Source of the DNA: Pseudanabaena mucicola str. Chao 1806
GTDB taxonomy: Bacteria; Cyanobacteriota; Cyanobacteriia; Pseudanabaenales; Pseudanabaenaceae
Reading direction: 5' to 3'
Assembly (NCBI RefSeq): GCF_030323025.1
Contig: NZ_CP097329.1
Coordinates: forward strand, 3,210,001 to 3,274,000
DNA length: 64,000 bases
Numbering within the stretch: the first letter of the stretch is position 1; the number at the start of each line of letters is the position of its first letter. The notes beneath the pieces were generated by a model. It had not been told where the DNA came from. It worked only from the letters and a program-made list of their open reading frames with translations, and made no database searches. Positions 1 to 8,966 of this stretch are shown here, one piece after another. The translations under genes and the position numbers were made by a program.

Positions 1-119
1 GTGAAAGTATTTCTAAATAAGTCAAAGCTAATACTAAAAGCAAAATCTCCTATCATGAGTTTCACGATGAGTAACAGCCATCACAATTAGCAACTTGAGC
101 TTTGAATTCCCTAACTTTT

Positions 120-202
120 TGGTAGTGCTGCAAAGTAATTTTTTTAGTAATTGAGTTGAGGGTGCTTCGCGCCCTCAACTCAATTACATTGCATGACTAC
201 CA
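120..202 (+). repeat. Palindromic repeat family A, copy 1
   Basis: An 83-bp element bounded by TGGTAGT and ACTACCA. It has an internal hairpin whose loop region reads GGTGCTTCGCGCC and flanking blocks containing GCAAAGTAA and ACATTGCATG. The same sequence recurs at 24706-24788 (same orientation), 21116-21200 (inverted) and in a collapsed form at 7405-7442. It lies just downstream of the stop codon of the permease gene (minus strand) and carries no coding frame. The terminal inverted repeats and dispersal suggest a MITE- or REP-like element; a transcript-end role is possible but unproven. Confidence 0.75.
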
Positions 203-207
203 CTTTT

Positions 208-1059
208 TTAGGCATTTGTTTCTTTCTTACTGCTAAACTTCTGAGCCAAACCTTCACCAACCAAAGAAAGCCCGATCGACATAAAGGTAATTGCCAAACC
301 TGGAAAAACCGTTGTCCACCAGAAATTTTCACCAGTGGAGAGCGCATCGAGAGCTTGTTTGAGATCATGTCCCCATTCAGGGACATCTTCAGGAATACCT
401 AGACCTAAAAATCCTAAACCCGCGATTGTCAGAATGGCATCGGCAGCGTTGAGGGTGAAAATTGCGGGTAAGCTTTGGATTACATTGGGCGCAAGATACT
501 TCATTAGGATTGTTTTTGTATCTGCACCGATCGCTTGGGCAGCTTCAATATACACCTCAGTTTTAGTGCTGACGGTTTGGTTACGGATTACCCGAAAATA
601 TTGAGGGATATAGGCAACACTGAGGGCGATCGCCGCATTCCAGACACCCGCACCGACCACAAAGGCAATCGTCAGCGAGAGCAATAGACTGGGTAAGGTA
701 TAGAGAGCATCCATAAGAAAGACTAAACCGCGATCAAGCCAACCGCCTTTATAGCCGCTTAGCATCCCCAGAGGAACACCGATCACTAAGCTAATGGTGG
801 TCGATGCAATCGTGACTTGCCATGCCACACCTGCACCTGCGATCGTTCTGGCAAATACATCATGTCCCTGTAAATCTGTCCCGAACCAATGCTGTGCCGA
901 TGGTGATTCATGGATCGGATAGCTGAGAAATTCTGTAGGATTTAAAAGTCCTAAGGCTTGGAGTAGGGGGGAAATAATCGCCATCAGCAAAAAAACAACG
1001 CTAATCACGATCCCAATAGATATTAACCGTTGCGATACTGACTGCTTAGACGATTTCAT
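208..1059 (-). CDS. DppC/OppC-type ABC transporter permease
   Basis: An integral membrane permease of a dipeptide/oligopeptide/nickel-type ABC importer in the cytoplasmic membrane. The order is DppC-like: one N-terminal membrane segment (about residues 8-35), a periplasmic stretch with HWFGTDLQGHDVFAR, then a five-helix permease core containing the EAA loop (EAAQAIGADTKTILMKYLAPN). I use the ATG at 1059; a TTG at 1083 would add eight residues, and neither has a clear Shine-Dalgarno. The partner DppB permease, ATPases and binding protein are not adjacent, so the gene stands alone, divergent from hisA. The substrate cannot be told from sequence. Confidence 0.9.
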   Translation of the reverse strand: MKSSKQSVSQRLISIGIVISVVFLLMAIISPLLQALGLLNPTEFLSYPIHESPSAQHWFGTDLQGHDVFARTIAGAGVAWQVTIASTTISLVIGVPLGMLSGYKGGWLDRGLVFLMDALYTLPSLLLSLTIAFVVGAGVWNAAIALSVAYIPQYFRVIRNQTVSTKTEVYIEAAQAIGADTKTILMKYLAPNVIQSLPAIFTLNAADAILTIAGLGFLGLGIPEDVPEWGHDLKQALDALSTGENFWWTTVFPGLAITFMSIGLSLVGEGLAQKFSSKKETNA

Positions 1060-1100
1060 AGGGGAAGTTTGTGAACTTAGCAAATATAAAAAATTTCATC

Positions 1101-1154
1101 AAAACAAATTTCTGAATTTCTTGCCTACAGGCAAGAAATTCAGAAATTTGTTTT
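1101..1154. repeat. Perfect 26-bp palindrome between divergent genes
   Basis: Two 26-base arms (1101-1126 and 1129-1154) are exact reverse complements separated by two bases. The structure lies in the divergent 5' region between the permease start and hisA, so it is not placed as a terminator for either gene. It could form a hairpin in the permease leader or be an inserted palindromic repeat. No other copy was recognised in the window. Confidence 0.8.
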
Positions 1155-1225
1155 TCCTTGATTTGTACTATACCGCGATCGCTAAATCTAGATAGAATAA
1201 GCTTCTGGGATCGTAGGTAAAAATT

Positions 1226-1990
1226 ATGGATGTAATTCCCGCAATTGATATTTTAGATGGACGCTGTGTAAGGCTCTATCAAGGGGATTATCAACAGTCA
1301 GAAGTATTTGGTGAAGACCCTGTAGAGGTTGCCCAACGCTGGTATAGTCAAGGCGCTAAGTATTTGCATGTAGTTGATTTAGATGGTGCAAAGCAAGGCA
1401 AACCTCAAAATTTGAAGGTAATTGAGGCGATCGCCCGTTCTATCCCCATGCGGGTGCAGATGGGTGGTGGCTTGCGCGATCGCGAAAGTATCCTGTCAGT
1501 TCTGCACACTGGAGTTAGTCGCGTTATCTTAGGCACAGCCGCAGTCGAAAACTCACAACTAATCGCCGATATTTGTGCAGAATTCCCTGAACAAATCATG
1601 GTTGGTATCGATGCCCGTGATGGCAAAGTTGCCACAAGAGGTTGGCTAGAAACTTCGGAAGTCATGGCTGTTGATTTGGCTAGACGCATGACCTCGATTG
1701 GAGTTGCAGGCATTATCTATACTGATATTCACCGAGATGGCACAATGCAAGGACCAAATATCGAAGCCTTGCGCCAACTAGCCGAAAATGTTGATGTGCC
1801 TGTCATTGCCTCTGGTGGTATTAGTTCAATTACCGATTTACTCAACTTGCTATCGTTAGAATCTGTCGGGGTCAAGGGGGCAATTGTGGGTAAATCGATT
1901 TACACAGGCGCAATTCAATTACCTGAAGCAATTAGAGCCGTGGGCAATGGACGCTGGCAAGATGTGATTGATAATTCAGCGATCGCCTAA
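1226..1990 (+). CDS. hisA: HisA, ProFAR isomerase
   Basis: 1-(5-phosphoribosyl)-5-[(5-phosphoribosylamino)methylideneamino]imidazole-4-carboxamide isomerase, the fourth step of histidine biosynthesis, cytoplasmic. The 254-residue length is usual. It is a (beta/alpha)8 barrel with the catalytic acids in [12 protein letters not shown] (N-terminus) and [13 protein letters not shown] (second half), and phosphate-binding loops MGGGLRD and ASGGISS. There are no his neighbours; histidine genes are usually scattered in cyanobacteria. Confidence 0.97.
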   Translation: MDVIPAIDILDGRCVRLYQGDYQQSEVFGEDPVEVAQRWYSQGAKYLHVVDLDGAKQGKPQNLKVIEAIARSIPMRVQMGGGLRDRESILSVLHTGVSRVILGTAAVENSQLIADICAEFPEQIMVGIDARDGKVATRGWLETSEVMAVDLARRMTSIGVAGIIYTDIHRDGTMQGPNIEALRQLAENVDVPVIASGGISSITDLLNLLSLESVGVKGAIVGKSIYTGAIQLPEAIRAVGNGRWQDVIDNSAIA

Positions 1991-2126
1991 ATTACATCTC
2001 AAACCAAAAAGTAGTAATGAATGACACAAAGACAAAAAGCCCCCCCTACTTTTTGTTTCTTGTCTTAACGTTTGCATGAGAAAATAGCACAAACATCTCT
2101 AGAATTAACTAGATAAGAGTATTGCT

Positions 2127-2315
2127 ATGGGCTTTGCTGACTATTCGATCGCTGAGATCGCCGAAGACTACAACCTTACTATTGAGGCTGTATTTAAACT
2201 TTGCGATCACCTTGGGATCGCTTATCAAGATGCAAAAACCAAACTTGCTTTGGAAGATGCAAAAGCCGTCATCATGGCATCGGAAGCCCAAAATTCTAAA
2301 AAACCCAAAGCTTGA
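2127..2315 (+). CDS. Small conserved cyanobacterial protein, HTH-like
   Basis: A 62-residue protein. The first 45 residues (YSIAEIAEDYNLTIEAVFKLCDHLGI) look like a small helix-turn-helix of the kind found at the N-terminus of IF-2 and in DNA-binding proteins; the tail is Lys-rich. Similar short proteins are widespread in cyanobacteria and are sometimes labelled translation initiation factor, which is not a demonstrated function. It lies 86 bp upstream of psbV. A longer overlapping frame starting at 2122 is not credible. Confidence 0.75.
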   Translation: MGFADYSIAEIAEDYNLTIEAVFKLCDHLGIAYQDAKTKLALEDAKAVIMASEAQNSKKPKA

Positions 2316-2401
2316 TAGTGATTTGCGAATCGCAACAAATCTTTGAGATCAGGTTAAATTCTTTTAGATAAACTTAGATTAACTAAATTATCTCCGTAAT
2401 T

Positions 2402-2899
2402 ATGAACAAAAATGTTTTTAAATATTTAGCTGCGGCGATCGCTTTTGTAATGATTGCTTTTCAGCTTTTTACCCCCAGTGTCAATGCTGCCGATATTCCT
2501 ATCGAGTTGCGTACCGTTCCTCTTAACGAAAACACCAATATTGTCTTAACCCAAAAAGACATCTCTAAAGGCAAAAAATTATTTCAAAATGCCTGTGCTA
2601 ACTGCCATCTCGGTGGTGCAACCTTTACCAATCCTAACGTTAACCTTTCTCCTGAATCCCTTGCAGGTGCATACCCAACACGTAATAATGTACTTGGCTT
2701 GGTTGATTTCATGAAGAAACCCACCACTTATGATGGTGTCACCGAAATCTATGACGTTCATCCCAGCCTCAAGAGCACTGATATCTTCCCCACCATGCGT
2801 GGTCTTACTGACAACGACCTCAAGCTAATTGCAGGTTATATCCTCTACGAACCTAAAGTTAAAGGTATCGGCTGGGGCGGCGGAAAGATATACTATTAA
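2402..2899 (+). CDS. psbV: Cytochrome c-550 of photosystem II
   Basis: Extrinsic subunit on the lumenal side of photosystem II that stabilises the oxygen-evolving cluster. Residues 1-29 form a signal peptide (hydrophobic stretch, then SVNA). Haem is attached at CANCH (Cys65, Cys68, His69), and His120 in DVHPS is the likely second axial ligand. The C-terminus ends in the family signature GWGGGKIYY. The 165-residue precursor is normal size. plastocyanin follows 144 bp downstream. Confidence 0.97.
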   Translation: MNKNVFKYLAAAIAFVMIAFQLFTPSVNAADIPIELRTVPLNENTNIVLTQKDISKGKKLFQNACANCHLGGATFTNPNVNLSPESLAGAYPTRNNVLGLVDFMKKPTTYDGVTEIYDVHPSLKSTDIFPTMRGLTDNDLKLIAGYILYEPKVKGIGWGGGKIYY

Positions 2900-3043
2900 A
2901 CAAAGAATTATGTGCTTTTAGTCGAGCCATAGTACTTTCCCAAAAGCTAAACCTACTAGCTTTCTCTACGTGTTTTAGTCTCATTTAATTCGAGTCGAGT
3001 CGAATTTGTGCAATTTCAGTTGAATTTTAGTCGGTAACTAATC

Positions 3044-3418
3044 ATGAATATTTCTGCATTTGCAAAAAAAATTGGTCTTTTGATCGCCAGCCTCGTAATC
3101 GTTGTCGGTAGCTTCTTCATGTCTGCTAATTCGGCTTTCGCTGATACTGTCACCGTTAAAATGGGTTCTGATAGTGGTCAGTTAGTATTCGAGCCTAAGG
3201 TAGTAACAATCAAAGTTGGCGATACTGTCAAATGGGTTAATAACAAAGCTTTCCCTCACAATATCGTATTTGATGGTCATGAAGAGCTTTCTCACAAGAA
3301 ATTGGCTCAAAAGCCTAAAGCTGAGCTAGAATCTACCTTCAACGAAGCTGGTGAATTTTCTTACTACTGCTCTCCTCATCGTGGCGCTGGTATGCAAGGT
3401 AAAGTGGTTGTTCAATAA
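3044..3418 (+). CDS. petE: Plastocyanin
   Basis: Type-1 blue copper protein that carries electrons in the thylakoid lumen from cytochrome b6f to photosystem I. The signal peptide ends at about residue 33 (SAFA). All four copper ligands are visible: His72 (AFPHN), Cys109, His112 and Met117 (YYCSPHRGAGM). The 124-residue precursor is typical. It is followed by a strong hairpin terminator. In other cyanobacteria petE responds to copper; no such site was identified here. Confidence 0.97.
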   Translation: MNISAFAKKIGLLIASLVIVVGSFFMSANSAFADTVTVKMGSDSGQLVFEPKVVTIKVGDTVKWVNNKAFPHNIVFDGHEELSHKKLAQKPKAELESTFNEAGEFSYYCSPHRGAGMQGKVVVQ

Positions 3419-3445
3419 CAATTAAACTTTTTTAAATAATTAAAT

Positions 3446-3480
3446 AAAAAGAGGTGCAAACAATGTTTACACCTCTTTTT
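3446..3480 (+). terminator. Intrinsic terminator after petE
   Basis: A 16-bp stem with one G-U pair (arms 3446-3461 and 3465-3480) and a three-base loop, ending in a run of T. It lies 28 bp after the petE stop. Confidence 0.85.
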
Positions 3481-3588
3481 ATTTATTCGTAATGATTTTT
3501 ATAACTGATTTTAGGACTGCTATAGTTCAATCTTTCTCTGGCAATCATTGGGTAAAATAGGTCAAAAAGCTCAATCGATCGCCTCACC

Positions 3589-4800
3589 ATGACTAAAACT
3601 AAAAAGAAATCTAAAGTCAAGCGCATTTTGCAATGGTTAGAATGGCGATTGGCAACACCAGAATTCATTGGTGGGATATATACCTTCTTTACGCTGTTCT
3701 TCTTTATGGCAGCGACCAATACCCTCGCAGGATGGCTATATGTAATTAGTGGAGTTAGTTCAGCGCTGTTAATTGTGGGGGCGGTGATGCCTAAGCGATT
3801 GCTAGCCGAAATCGCAGTAGTGCGATTACCTATCGATCCTGTCAGCGTGAGTGACGATCTGTGGGTTGATTTGATCATTCAAAATAGGGGTCGTACAGAG
3901 AAGCGATTGCTGGAGGTGAGGGATATTTTGCCAAACAATCTTTCCCTAATTGTGCAGCAGGAAGTAGTTGTGGAATTGATTGCGCCGCTTCAGGAATATC
4001 GATGGCGCTATGAAGCGAAAACGACTAAGCGTGGGGTGTTTTTATTTAGATCCACAGAAATTGCGACCTCTAGTCCATTGGGGCTATTTCGGAGTCGTCG
4101 GGCTTGTCCATCGGTCCAGAAAGCGATCGTCTATCCCAATGTCATTCCCTTAGAACGTTGCCCATTGGTGGATCAGTTAGGTAATGATACTAGTCCGCGT
4201 CAATATAGTGATGAGCATAACTACACGAATGCAACGGAAGGCTTGACGAAAACCCTACGTCCCTATCGCTGGGGCGATCCAACCCGATTAATCCATTGGC
4301 GGACTAGTGCCAAGTTTGGGGAATTGCGTGTGCGGGAATTGGAAGTAACTATTGGCGGTCAGGAAGTGGCGATCGCCCTTGATACATCGACAGGTTGGCA
4401 ACCAGAAGCCTTTGAAGAAGCAGTAGTCGCGGCTGCTTCGCTCTATTTCTATGCCCAGAAATCTAAACTCAGCGTGAGGTTATGGACATCAGATACAGGT
4501 CTAGTCCAAAGCGATCGCGGAGTCCTAGAAACCCTAGCTGCTGCTAATATTTCAGATGTTGCCACACAGGTAGACATTCTCAAAGATATCCCTGACTTAC
4601 CTGTAGTCTGGCTGTCCCATCGTAATGATAGTGTTGCCTATTTGCCCCATGGTAGTCGGTGGGTGTTATGGCAAAATTCCGCAAAAGTCACTGTTCCCAA
4701 TCAGCGATCGCTAGGTTTAACCATTGAGGCGATTTCTGATCCTGAAGATGGCAGCTATAAATCTTTGAGATCCCAGCTTCAATCATATCTCACACCTTAA
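3589..4800 (+). CDS. DUF58 domain protein
   Basis: A 403-residue membrane-anchored protein with two N-terminal hydrophobic segments (about residues 28-62). A beta-rich middle is followed by the DUF58 core (about residues 195-270, with YSDEHNYTNATEGLTKTLRPYRWGDPTRLIHWRTSAK) and a von Willebrand A-like region beginning VAIALDTSTG. DUF58 proteins commonly partner MoxR ATPases and transglutaminase-like proteins, but neither is adjacent here. Cellular role unknown. Confidence 0.88.
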   Translation: MTKTKKKSKVKRILQWLEWRLATPEFIGGIYTFFTLFFFMAATNTLAGWLYVISGVSSALLIVGAVMPKRLLAEIAVVRLPIDPVSVSDDLWVDLIIQNRGRTEKRLLEVRDILPNNLSLIVQQEVVVELIAPLQEYRWRYEAKTTKRGVFLFRSTEIATSSPLGLFRSRRACPSVQKAIVYPNVIPLERCPLVDQLGNDTSPRQYSDEHNYTNATEGLTKTLRPYRWGDPTRLIHWRTSAKFGELRVRELEVTIGGQEVAIALDTSTGWQPEAFEEAVVAAASLYFYAQKSKLSVRLWTSDTGLVQSDRGVLETLAAANISDVATQVDILKDIPDLPVVWLSHRNDSVAYLPHGSRWVLWQNSAKVTVPNQRSLGLTIEAISDPEDGSYKSLRSQLQSYLTP

Positions 4801-4834
4801 TCAAAAGGAAAGCTTTGCGCCCCCTTTTTTACAG

Positions 4835-5445
4835 ACTGGTGTTACGTGGAAGCTTACAAGACCCTCACTCATTAAAGGAGAGCAGGGTGGATTCATTTTC
4901 GGAAAGGATTACAGAGAAGGGACAAATATGGCAAAAATGGTCTGGCAAGAATTAAACAAAAAGCAAAACCAGACCATGAACTTACAGCAGTTTTCGATCA
5001 AACGAACCACAAGATATTTCATAAAAGGCTTGTGAAGCAAGCCTTTTATGAAATATCTTGATTTGATTTTGAGCGCAAAGCACTGTATGTCGAACGTGAG
5101 GACTGGCGTGAAGATAAGCCTTTTTTTGAATCTCTTGGTTATACCTCGAATATGTCGTGGTGGCAATGCTCCAACAATTTGGGCGATTATTCATTGTTTT
5201 ATCATGACTACAGTTCGCCGCCTTGGCTTTCGCACGAATCCTCAGGGGCAAAGGGTTCTCGCTAATCAAGTTCACCAAGTTTTTGATATTCTCTCTTGTT
5301 CCTATTCTTACTGACTTTTCTTATCTCTAATTTTTCTGCTCATCTCTTCCTGCTTACCTTTCCGAAAATGAATCCACCCTGCTCTCCATTTATGGGGAGA
5401 GTGGGCTGGGCGGTGAGGGCGATATTTGTTCCACGTAACATCAGT
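4835..5445. mobile_element. Composite inverted-repeat element, likely non-autonomous
   Basis: About 610 bp bounded by 17-bp ends that match with one mismatch (4835-4851 and 5429-5445, ACTGGTGTTACGTGGAA form). Nested inside is a perfect 31-bp inverted repeat (4877-4907 and 5357-5387). The interior holds repeat B copy 1 (4983-5087), a 9-bp inverted repeat near 4940-4978, and a short open frame reading LYVEREDWREDKPFFESLGY (to about 5265) that matches nothing I recognise. No transposase is visible. It accounts for the gene-free stretch after the DUF58 gene. Confidence 0.65.
4983..5087 (+). repeat. 105-bp palindromic repeat family B, copy 1
   Basis: Ends TACAG and CTGTA, with conserved flanks containing CAGTTTTCGATCAAACGAAC on the left and TTTTGAGCGCAAAGC on the right. 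The centre is a perfect 23-bp stem (5010-5032 and 5038-5060) with a 5-base loop. A second 105-bp copy is inverted at 12754-12858, with the same flanks and a different stem sequence. Confidence 0.8.
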
Positions 5446-5501
5446 AAATTTCCCCATCCTCAGATTGTGTTCATTTTAATTAAGTAGCTCAACTTAATTA
5501 A

Positions 5502-5565
5502 AACCTAAAACCAGAGTTTGTACCGCCCGCTACGCGGGCGGAGCAAACTTCTCGGTTTTTAGGTT
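5502..5565. repeat. Hairpin repeat, family C
   Basis: Imperfect hairpin with outer arm AACCTAAAACCAGAG and GC-rich centre CCGCCCGCTACGCGGGCGG. It shares the AAAACCxAAAACCAGAG arm with the hairpin at 15279-15331. It lies in the spacer before the response regulator gene. Confidence 0.6.
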
Positions 5566-5634
5566 ACTTATGTCTAGCTACTTACAATTTTTTGCATTCT
5601 TAATTAGAAGATATATTTTCTCTTCACATCCATC

Positions 5635-6018
5635 ATGGAATTTAAAGATCAGAAAACGATTTTAGTAATCGATGATGACTACTATATTTGTGATGTCCTA
5701 CGGACTTGCTTAGAAATTTTTGGCGGATGTAAAGTCATTACTACACTCCATGCCGAAGAAGGATTAGACATAGTTACAAAAGATCAACCTGATGCAATTG
5801 TGCTAGATATGTTGATGCCAAATATGGATGGCTTTGCCTTTCTCAAAAAAATACAAGTCAATCCCCACATTGCTTATAATACCGTTGTGTTATTAACCCC
5901 TTGTGTAGATCTCACCGAACTACAGGCGATCGCCAAGTTAGGAGTTAGTGGCGCGATCGCCAAAACATTCAAGCCAACCAAGCTATTTTCAGAAATTGCT
6001 CAGATGTTAGGCTGGTAA
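5635..6018 (+). CDS. Single-domain response regulator
   Basis: A 127-residue receiver domain without an output domain, so probably a phosphotransfer partner or an allosteric effector. The acidic pair is in VIDDDYY (about residues 13-15), the phospho-acceptor Asp in VLDMLMPNMDG (about residue 59), the Thr/Ser switch in VLLTPC, and the conserved Lys in AKTFKP. No kinase is adjacent; four hybrid kinases lie between 13 and 28 kb. Confidence 0.9.
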   Translation: MEFKDQKTILVIDDDYYICDVLRTCLEIFGGCKVITTLHAEEGLDIVTKDQPDAIVLDMLMPNMDGFAFLKKIQVNPHIAYNTVVLLTPCVDLTELQAIAKLGVSGAIAKTFKPTKLFSEIAQMLGW

Positions 6019-6581
6019 TAACTACCTCACTTGTTTGTAACCCTAATTTTTCGTAGGGGCAATTCATTCTTTGTCCCAACGATAAAACTAGCGTTGCAAG
6101 TCCTTTTACGTAAATCCTTATATTTAGCTTAAGATGAGCATCTGTGAGGTGGTCAGAATTTTTGAAGCTTTACTATCTCAAAAAATTCTGGTCACCGAAA
6201 TATTAACATTTATTTAGTCACAGAATTTCCTTATTTTTGGATATTAATCTAAATATCTAACCTAATAATAAACGAATAGACAATTTGCTACACCATCAAT
6301 AAGGTTAGTCTGGTCGAAAAACTATGTTTTTTAAGATGTTACAGCCTATTGAGGCTTCGAGGAATCGTACCCCCTTCGCAGTGTGCCTCCTCAAACAATT
6401 ACAGCAAAACACTAATAGTGAATTAATTGACATTTCAACTTAAATTTACACTTTTTAGTTTAAAGATAGCCTTTAGGAAATTTTATTAGGGTTTTTATAG
6501 CTATTTACCCCCATTATCAAATTTACGAATCAAATTACTATCGTTAACCCTACTTACGAGTTAGGTTGGTAGCTAGAAATT
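6019..6581. other. AT-rich intergenic region with inverted repeat and GC-rich patch
   Basis: No credible coding frame. An imperfect inverted repeat spans 6148-6196 (arms ggtggtcagaattttt and its near complement). A GC-richer patch at about 6335-6405 can pair TTGAGG with CCTCAA around a run of C. Function not recognised. Confidence 0.5.
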
Positions 6582-6824
6582 TTGACCACGCAACCTCTTT
6601 GCTTATACTATTTTGGTGCATTTACAACTCGCCAAGAGGCAGAAATACAACAAGCTGGATTTATCGAAGATCTCTTACAGGAAAATGCACGGATTGTTTG
6701 GACTAATATTCAATTTTTGCAACCTAATCAGATAACTTTAATAGGTGATGATTTGCGATCGCATATTAATGGATTTAGAAAATCATCTAATACCAGAAGA
6801 GTCGTCGCAACCCAACTTGTTTGA
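6582..6824 (+). CDS. DUF1816 domain protein
   Basis: An 80-residue protein starting at TTG. The CLYYFGAFTTRQEAEIQQAGFIEDLLQENA pattern (aromatic strand, EA helix, EDL helix) fits the DUF1816 family, small cyanobacterial proteins that often sit next to signalling or light-acclimation genes and have no established function. The C-terminal 20 residues look unconserved. Confidence 0.65.
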   Translation: MTTQPLCLYYFGAFTTRQEAEIQQAGFIEDLLQENARIVWTNIQFLQPNQITLIGDDLRSHINGFRKSSNTRRVVATQLV

Positions 6825-6876
6825 GTTTGCAGTTTACCCAAATACATCGGTTTAAGTTCTTTATATTATTGCAATT

Positions 6877-7320
6877 ATGAAAAATATCGATTGCCTTTAT
6901 CAATGCCATGTATGCGGTCAAAACTCTGATATCTGGCAACTACAATGCCATTTACGCATTATTTATCAACAATTTGGGCAACAGATTGTGATCGTATCTC
7001 CACAAAACTGTGAGATTGGCTGGTTTATCGAGTCTAAAACAACAAAACTTGCCACCCAAATTGTGCACGAGTTTCAGCTTAATCCTAAAAGCTTAGTCTG
7101 GATTGAGCGTGATCCCCACTATGCCAGCCGTTCCATCAGCACAGAATATAGTGAGGTGAGATTTGAGTGGCATCAAGCGATCGCTTTTAATCCGCAATGG
7201 CATCCTATATCCCAAGAGGATCTAGAATTCATGATTGGTAATCAATGGCTTACAGGAAGTTTGGAAAATCAATTAGCTCAAACAAAAGAAAAATTTTTAA
7301 GAAAAATTGCTAATGTCTAA
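6877..7320 (+). CDS. Hypothetical protein with CxxC motif
   Basis: 147 residues, not recognised. The N-terminus has CHVCGQ (residues 10-15) with further Cys at positions 24 and 45, so metal binding is possible. The rest is a soluble alpha/beta sequence rich in Gln, Ile and Trp, with no signal peptide or membrane segment. It lies 52 bp after the DUF1816 gene and may be cotranscribed with it. Confidence 0.6.
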   Translation: MKNIDCLYQCHVCGQNSDIWQLQCHLRIIYQQFGQQIVIVSPQNCEIGWFIESKTTKLATQIVHEFQLNPKSLVWIERDPHYASRSISTEYSEVRFEWHQAIAFNPQWHPISQEDLEFMIGNQWLTGSLENQLAQTKEKFLRKIANV

Positions 7321-8261
7321 TAGCCATGCAGTAGCACCTATAGCACCACAAGAGTTGCTTAAGAATTAAAGATTCAATAATTTCAATAATATAGATAGCA
7401 TTTTTGGCAGTCATGCAATGTAATTGTGTTGCATAACTACCAACTTAAAATTTATGCTTGCCATGTATCCCCAAACCTGTTATAAATTTTAGCGTTCTTA
7501 GCTAAACAATCACTATCGATATTTAACCGTAAATATGTTCATTCATCAGGGGTAAATCAAATTTCTACATTAGTAAAGTTTGAAAGCCTTCTAGCAGAAC
7601 ATTAAATAACAATAGTTTTTGTAGCCTAGAATACTTATCAGACAGCCTAAACTTATAACAGTGTAAAGTTAGCAATTATGTTTAGTTCTAAGCCAAATGT
7701 TCTAAACTAAAGTTGCTAGGCAAGCCTATGTTATGTTTTCAATCTTTTGCGATGATTAATTCAAATGACTTTACAGAGTTTTCCTATTTGATTAAACCTA
7801 AATCGTGATATTAAATCCTTTTATTATCATTTAGACCCATTTAGATACTCTTATACGAACCATTTTAATTGCGTAGATCCATGATTAGTAAATAGGTTTA
7901 CTCAATTATTAAAAACTTGTTAAGTATTAAATGGATATCTGCATAGGTAAACACTTTACTGGAGTAGCTAAGTCCTTATTTACAACAAGGCTTAATGAAC
8001 AAAAAGTCGCAATTTGTCGTAATCGAAAAAAATTAACAAGTTTATCTATCTTTTTTCTCTGTTATCGGTTAAAGTTTGCGGATAAATATTTTGTCAATAC
8101 TGTTATAGACAGTAAAAACAATTTTACATACCTAGACAAAGCAACTCTTTGCTTGATGAGATTGCTTCAAATAGATAAACTGCACTCCTCATCTAGTCTA
8201 GAAGTATGATTTTTCGGTTTCCGAACCAAAACTGAGGAGCAAACACTAGGAGTTAATTACG
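7321..8261. other. Long AT-rich spacer upstream of sepF
   Basis: About 940 bp without a convincing gene. It contains a collapsed copy of repeat A (7405-7442). A 92-codon frame at 7931-8209 has no recognisable domain and a composition typical of noncoding AT-rich DNA. The last 60 bp presumably hold the sepF leader; GAGGAG occurs near 8235. Confidence 0.55.
7405..7442. repeat. Repeat A, internally deleted copy
   Basis: TGGCAGTCATGCAATGTAAT is followed almost directly by TTGCATAACTACCA, so the two ends of repeat A remain while the hairpin core is missing. Confidence 0.6.
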
Positions 8262-8849
8262 ATGGGAATTTTTACAAAGCTCAAGGATTTTGTTGGTTTG
8301 AATGAAGCTCAAGAGTACGAATATGAGTACGATGAAGCATCTAGCAATGAATACCAAGGTTTGTACCAAGAGGAAAATGGTGCAATCGCAGCCCCAGAGG
8401 CAGAAGAGCAACAAACTCGCCGCACACGTGAACGTCCTACAACATTAAGAGCAACTTCTGATGGTATGAGCAATGTAATTGGTATGCCTGGTGCAGCAAA
8501 TGGTCTTTCCCAAGTAATGGTGATGGAGCCTCGCAGCTTTGAAGAAATGCCTCAAGCAATCCAAGCATTGCGTGAGCGCAAGTCCGTTGTCCTAAATCTC
8601 ACCATGATGGATCCCGATCAAGCACAGCGTGCTGTGGATTTCGTTGCAGGAGGAACCTATGCCCTCGACGGTCATCAAGAGCGTATCGGCGATAGCATTT
8701 TCTTATTTGCCCCTTCCTGCGTTCAGGTTACTTCACAGTCTTCCGTATTAAACGAGGTTCCTATGCCTCAACCTCGTGTAGCGCGTCCAACTGCTGTACC
8801 CGCTCCCGCATGGTCTGCTGAAACCCCTGTGAGTCGTTTCGCACAATAA
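8262..8849 (+). CDS. sepF: SepF cell division protein
   Basis: SepF binds FtsZ and membranes and supports septum formation in Gram-positive bacteria and cyanobacteria. The N-terminal amphipathic helix is [13 protein letters not shown]. An acidic linker (residues 20-50) is followed by the SepF core (about residues 78-165, [29 protein letters not shown] and [11 protein letters not shown]) and a Pro/Ala-rich tail. The 195-residue length is typical. proC follows, an arrangement common in cyanobacteria. Confidence 0.95.
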   Translation: MGIFTKLKDFVGLNEAQEYEYEYDEASSNEYQGLYQEENGAIAAPEAEEQQTRRTRERPTTLRATSDGMSNVIGMPGAANGLSQVMVMEPRSFEEMPQAIQALRERKSVVLNLTMMDPDQAQRAVDFVAGGTYALDGHQERIGDSIFLFAPSCVQVTSQSSVLNEVPMPQPRVARPTAVPAPAWSAETPVSRFAQ

Positions 8850-8966
8850 TTAACTTAACTACAGCAATCGCCGTTATGATTAAAAACAATCAAGCACAAA
8901 TAAAGTAGAAGCGGCGCATAGCGCCGTAACTGCCTAATTGATTTGTAGTTAGTTATTGGTGGATTC

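Noticed and set aside
1101-1154. Terminator call for the 26-bp palindrome
   Set aside because: Both neighbouring genes start here; no gene ends into it.
4909-5314. Several overlapping frames inside the composite element
   Set aside because: They read through the palindromic stem of repeat B; the apparent similarity to the frame at 12647-12859 comes from the shared repeat, not from a protein family.
7931-8209. 92-codon frame upstream of sepF
   Set aside because: No domain, no convincing ribosome site, and composition like the surrounding AT-rich noncoding DNA.
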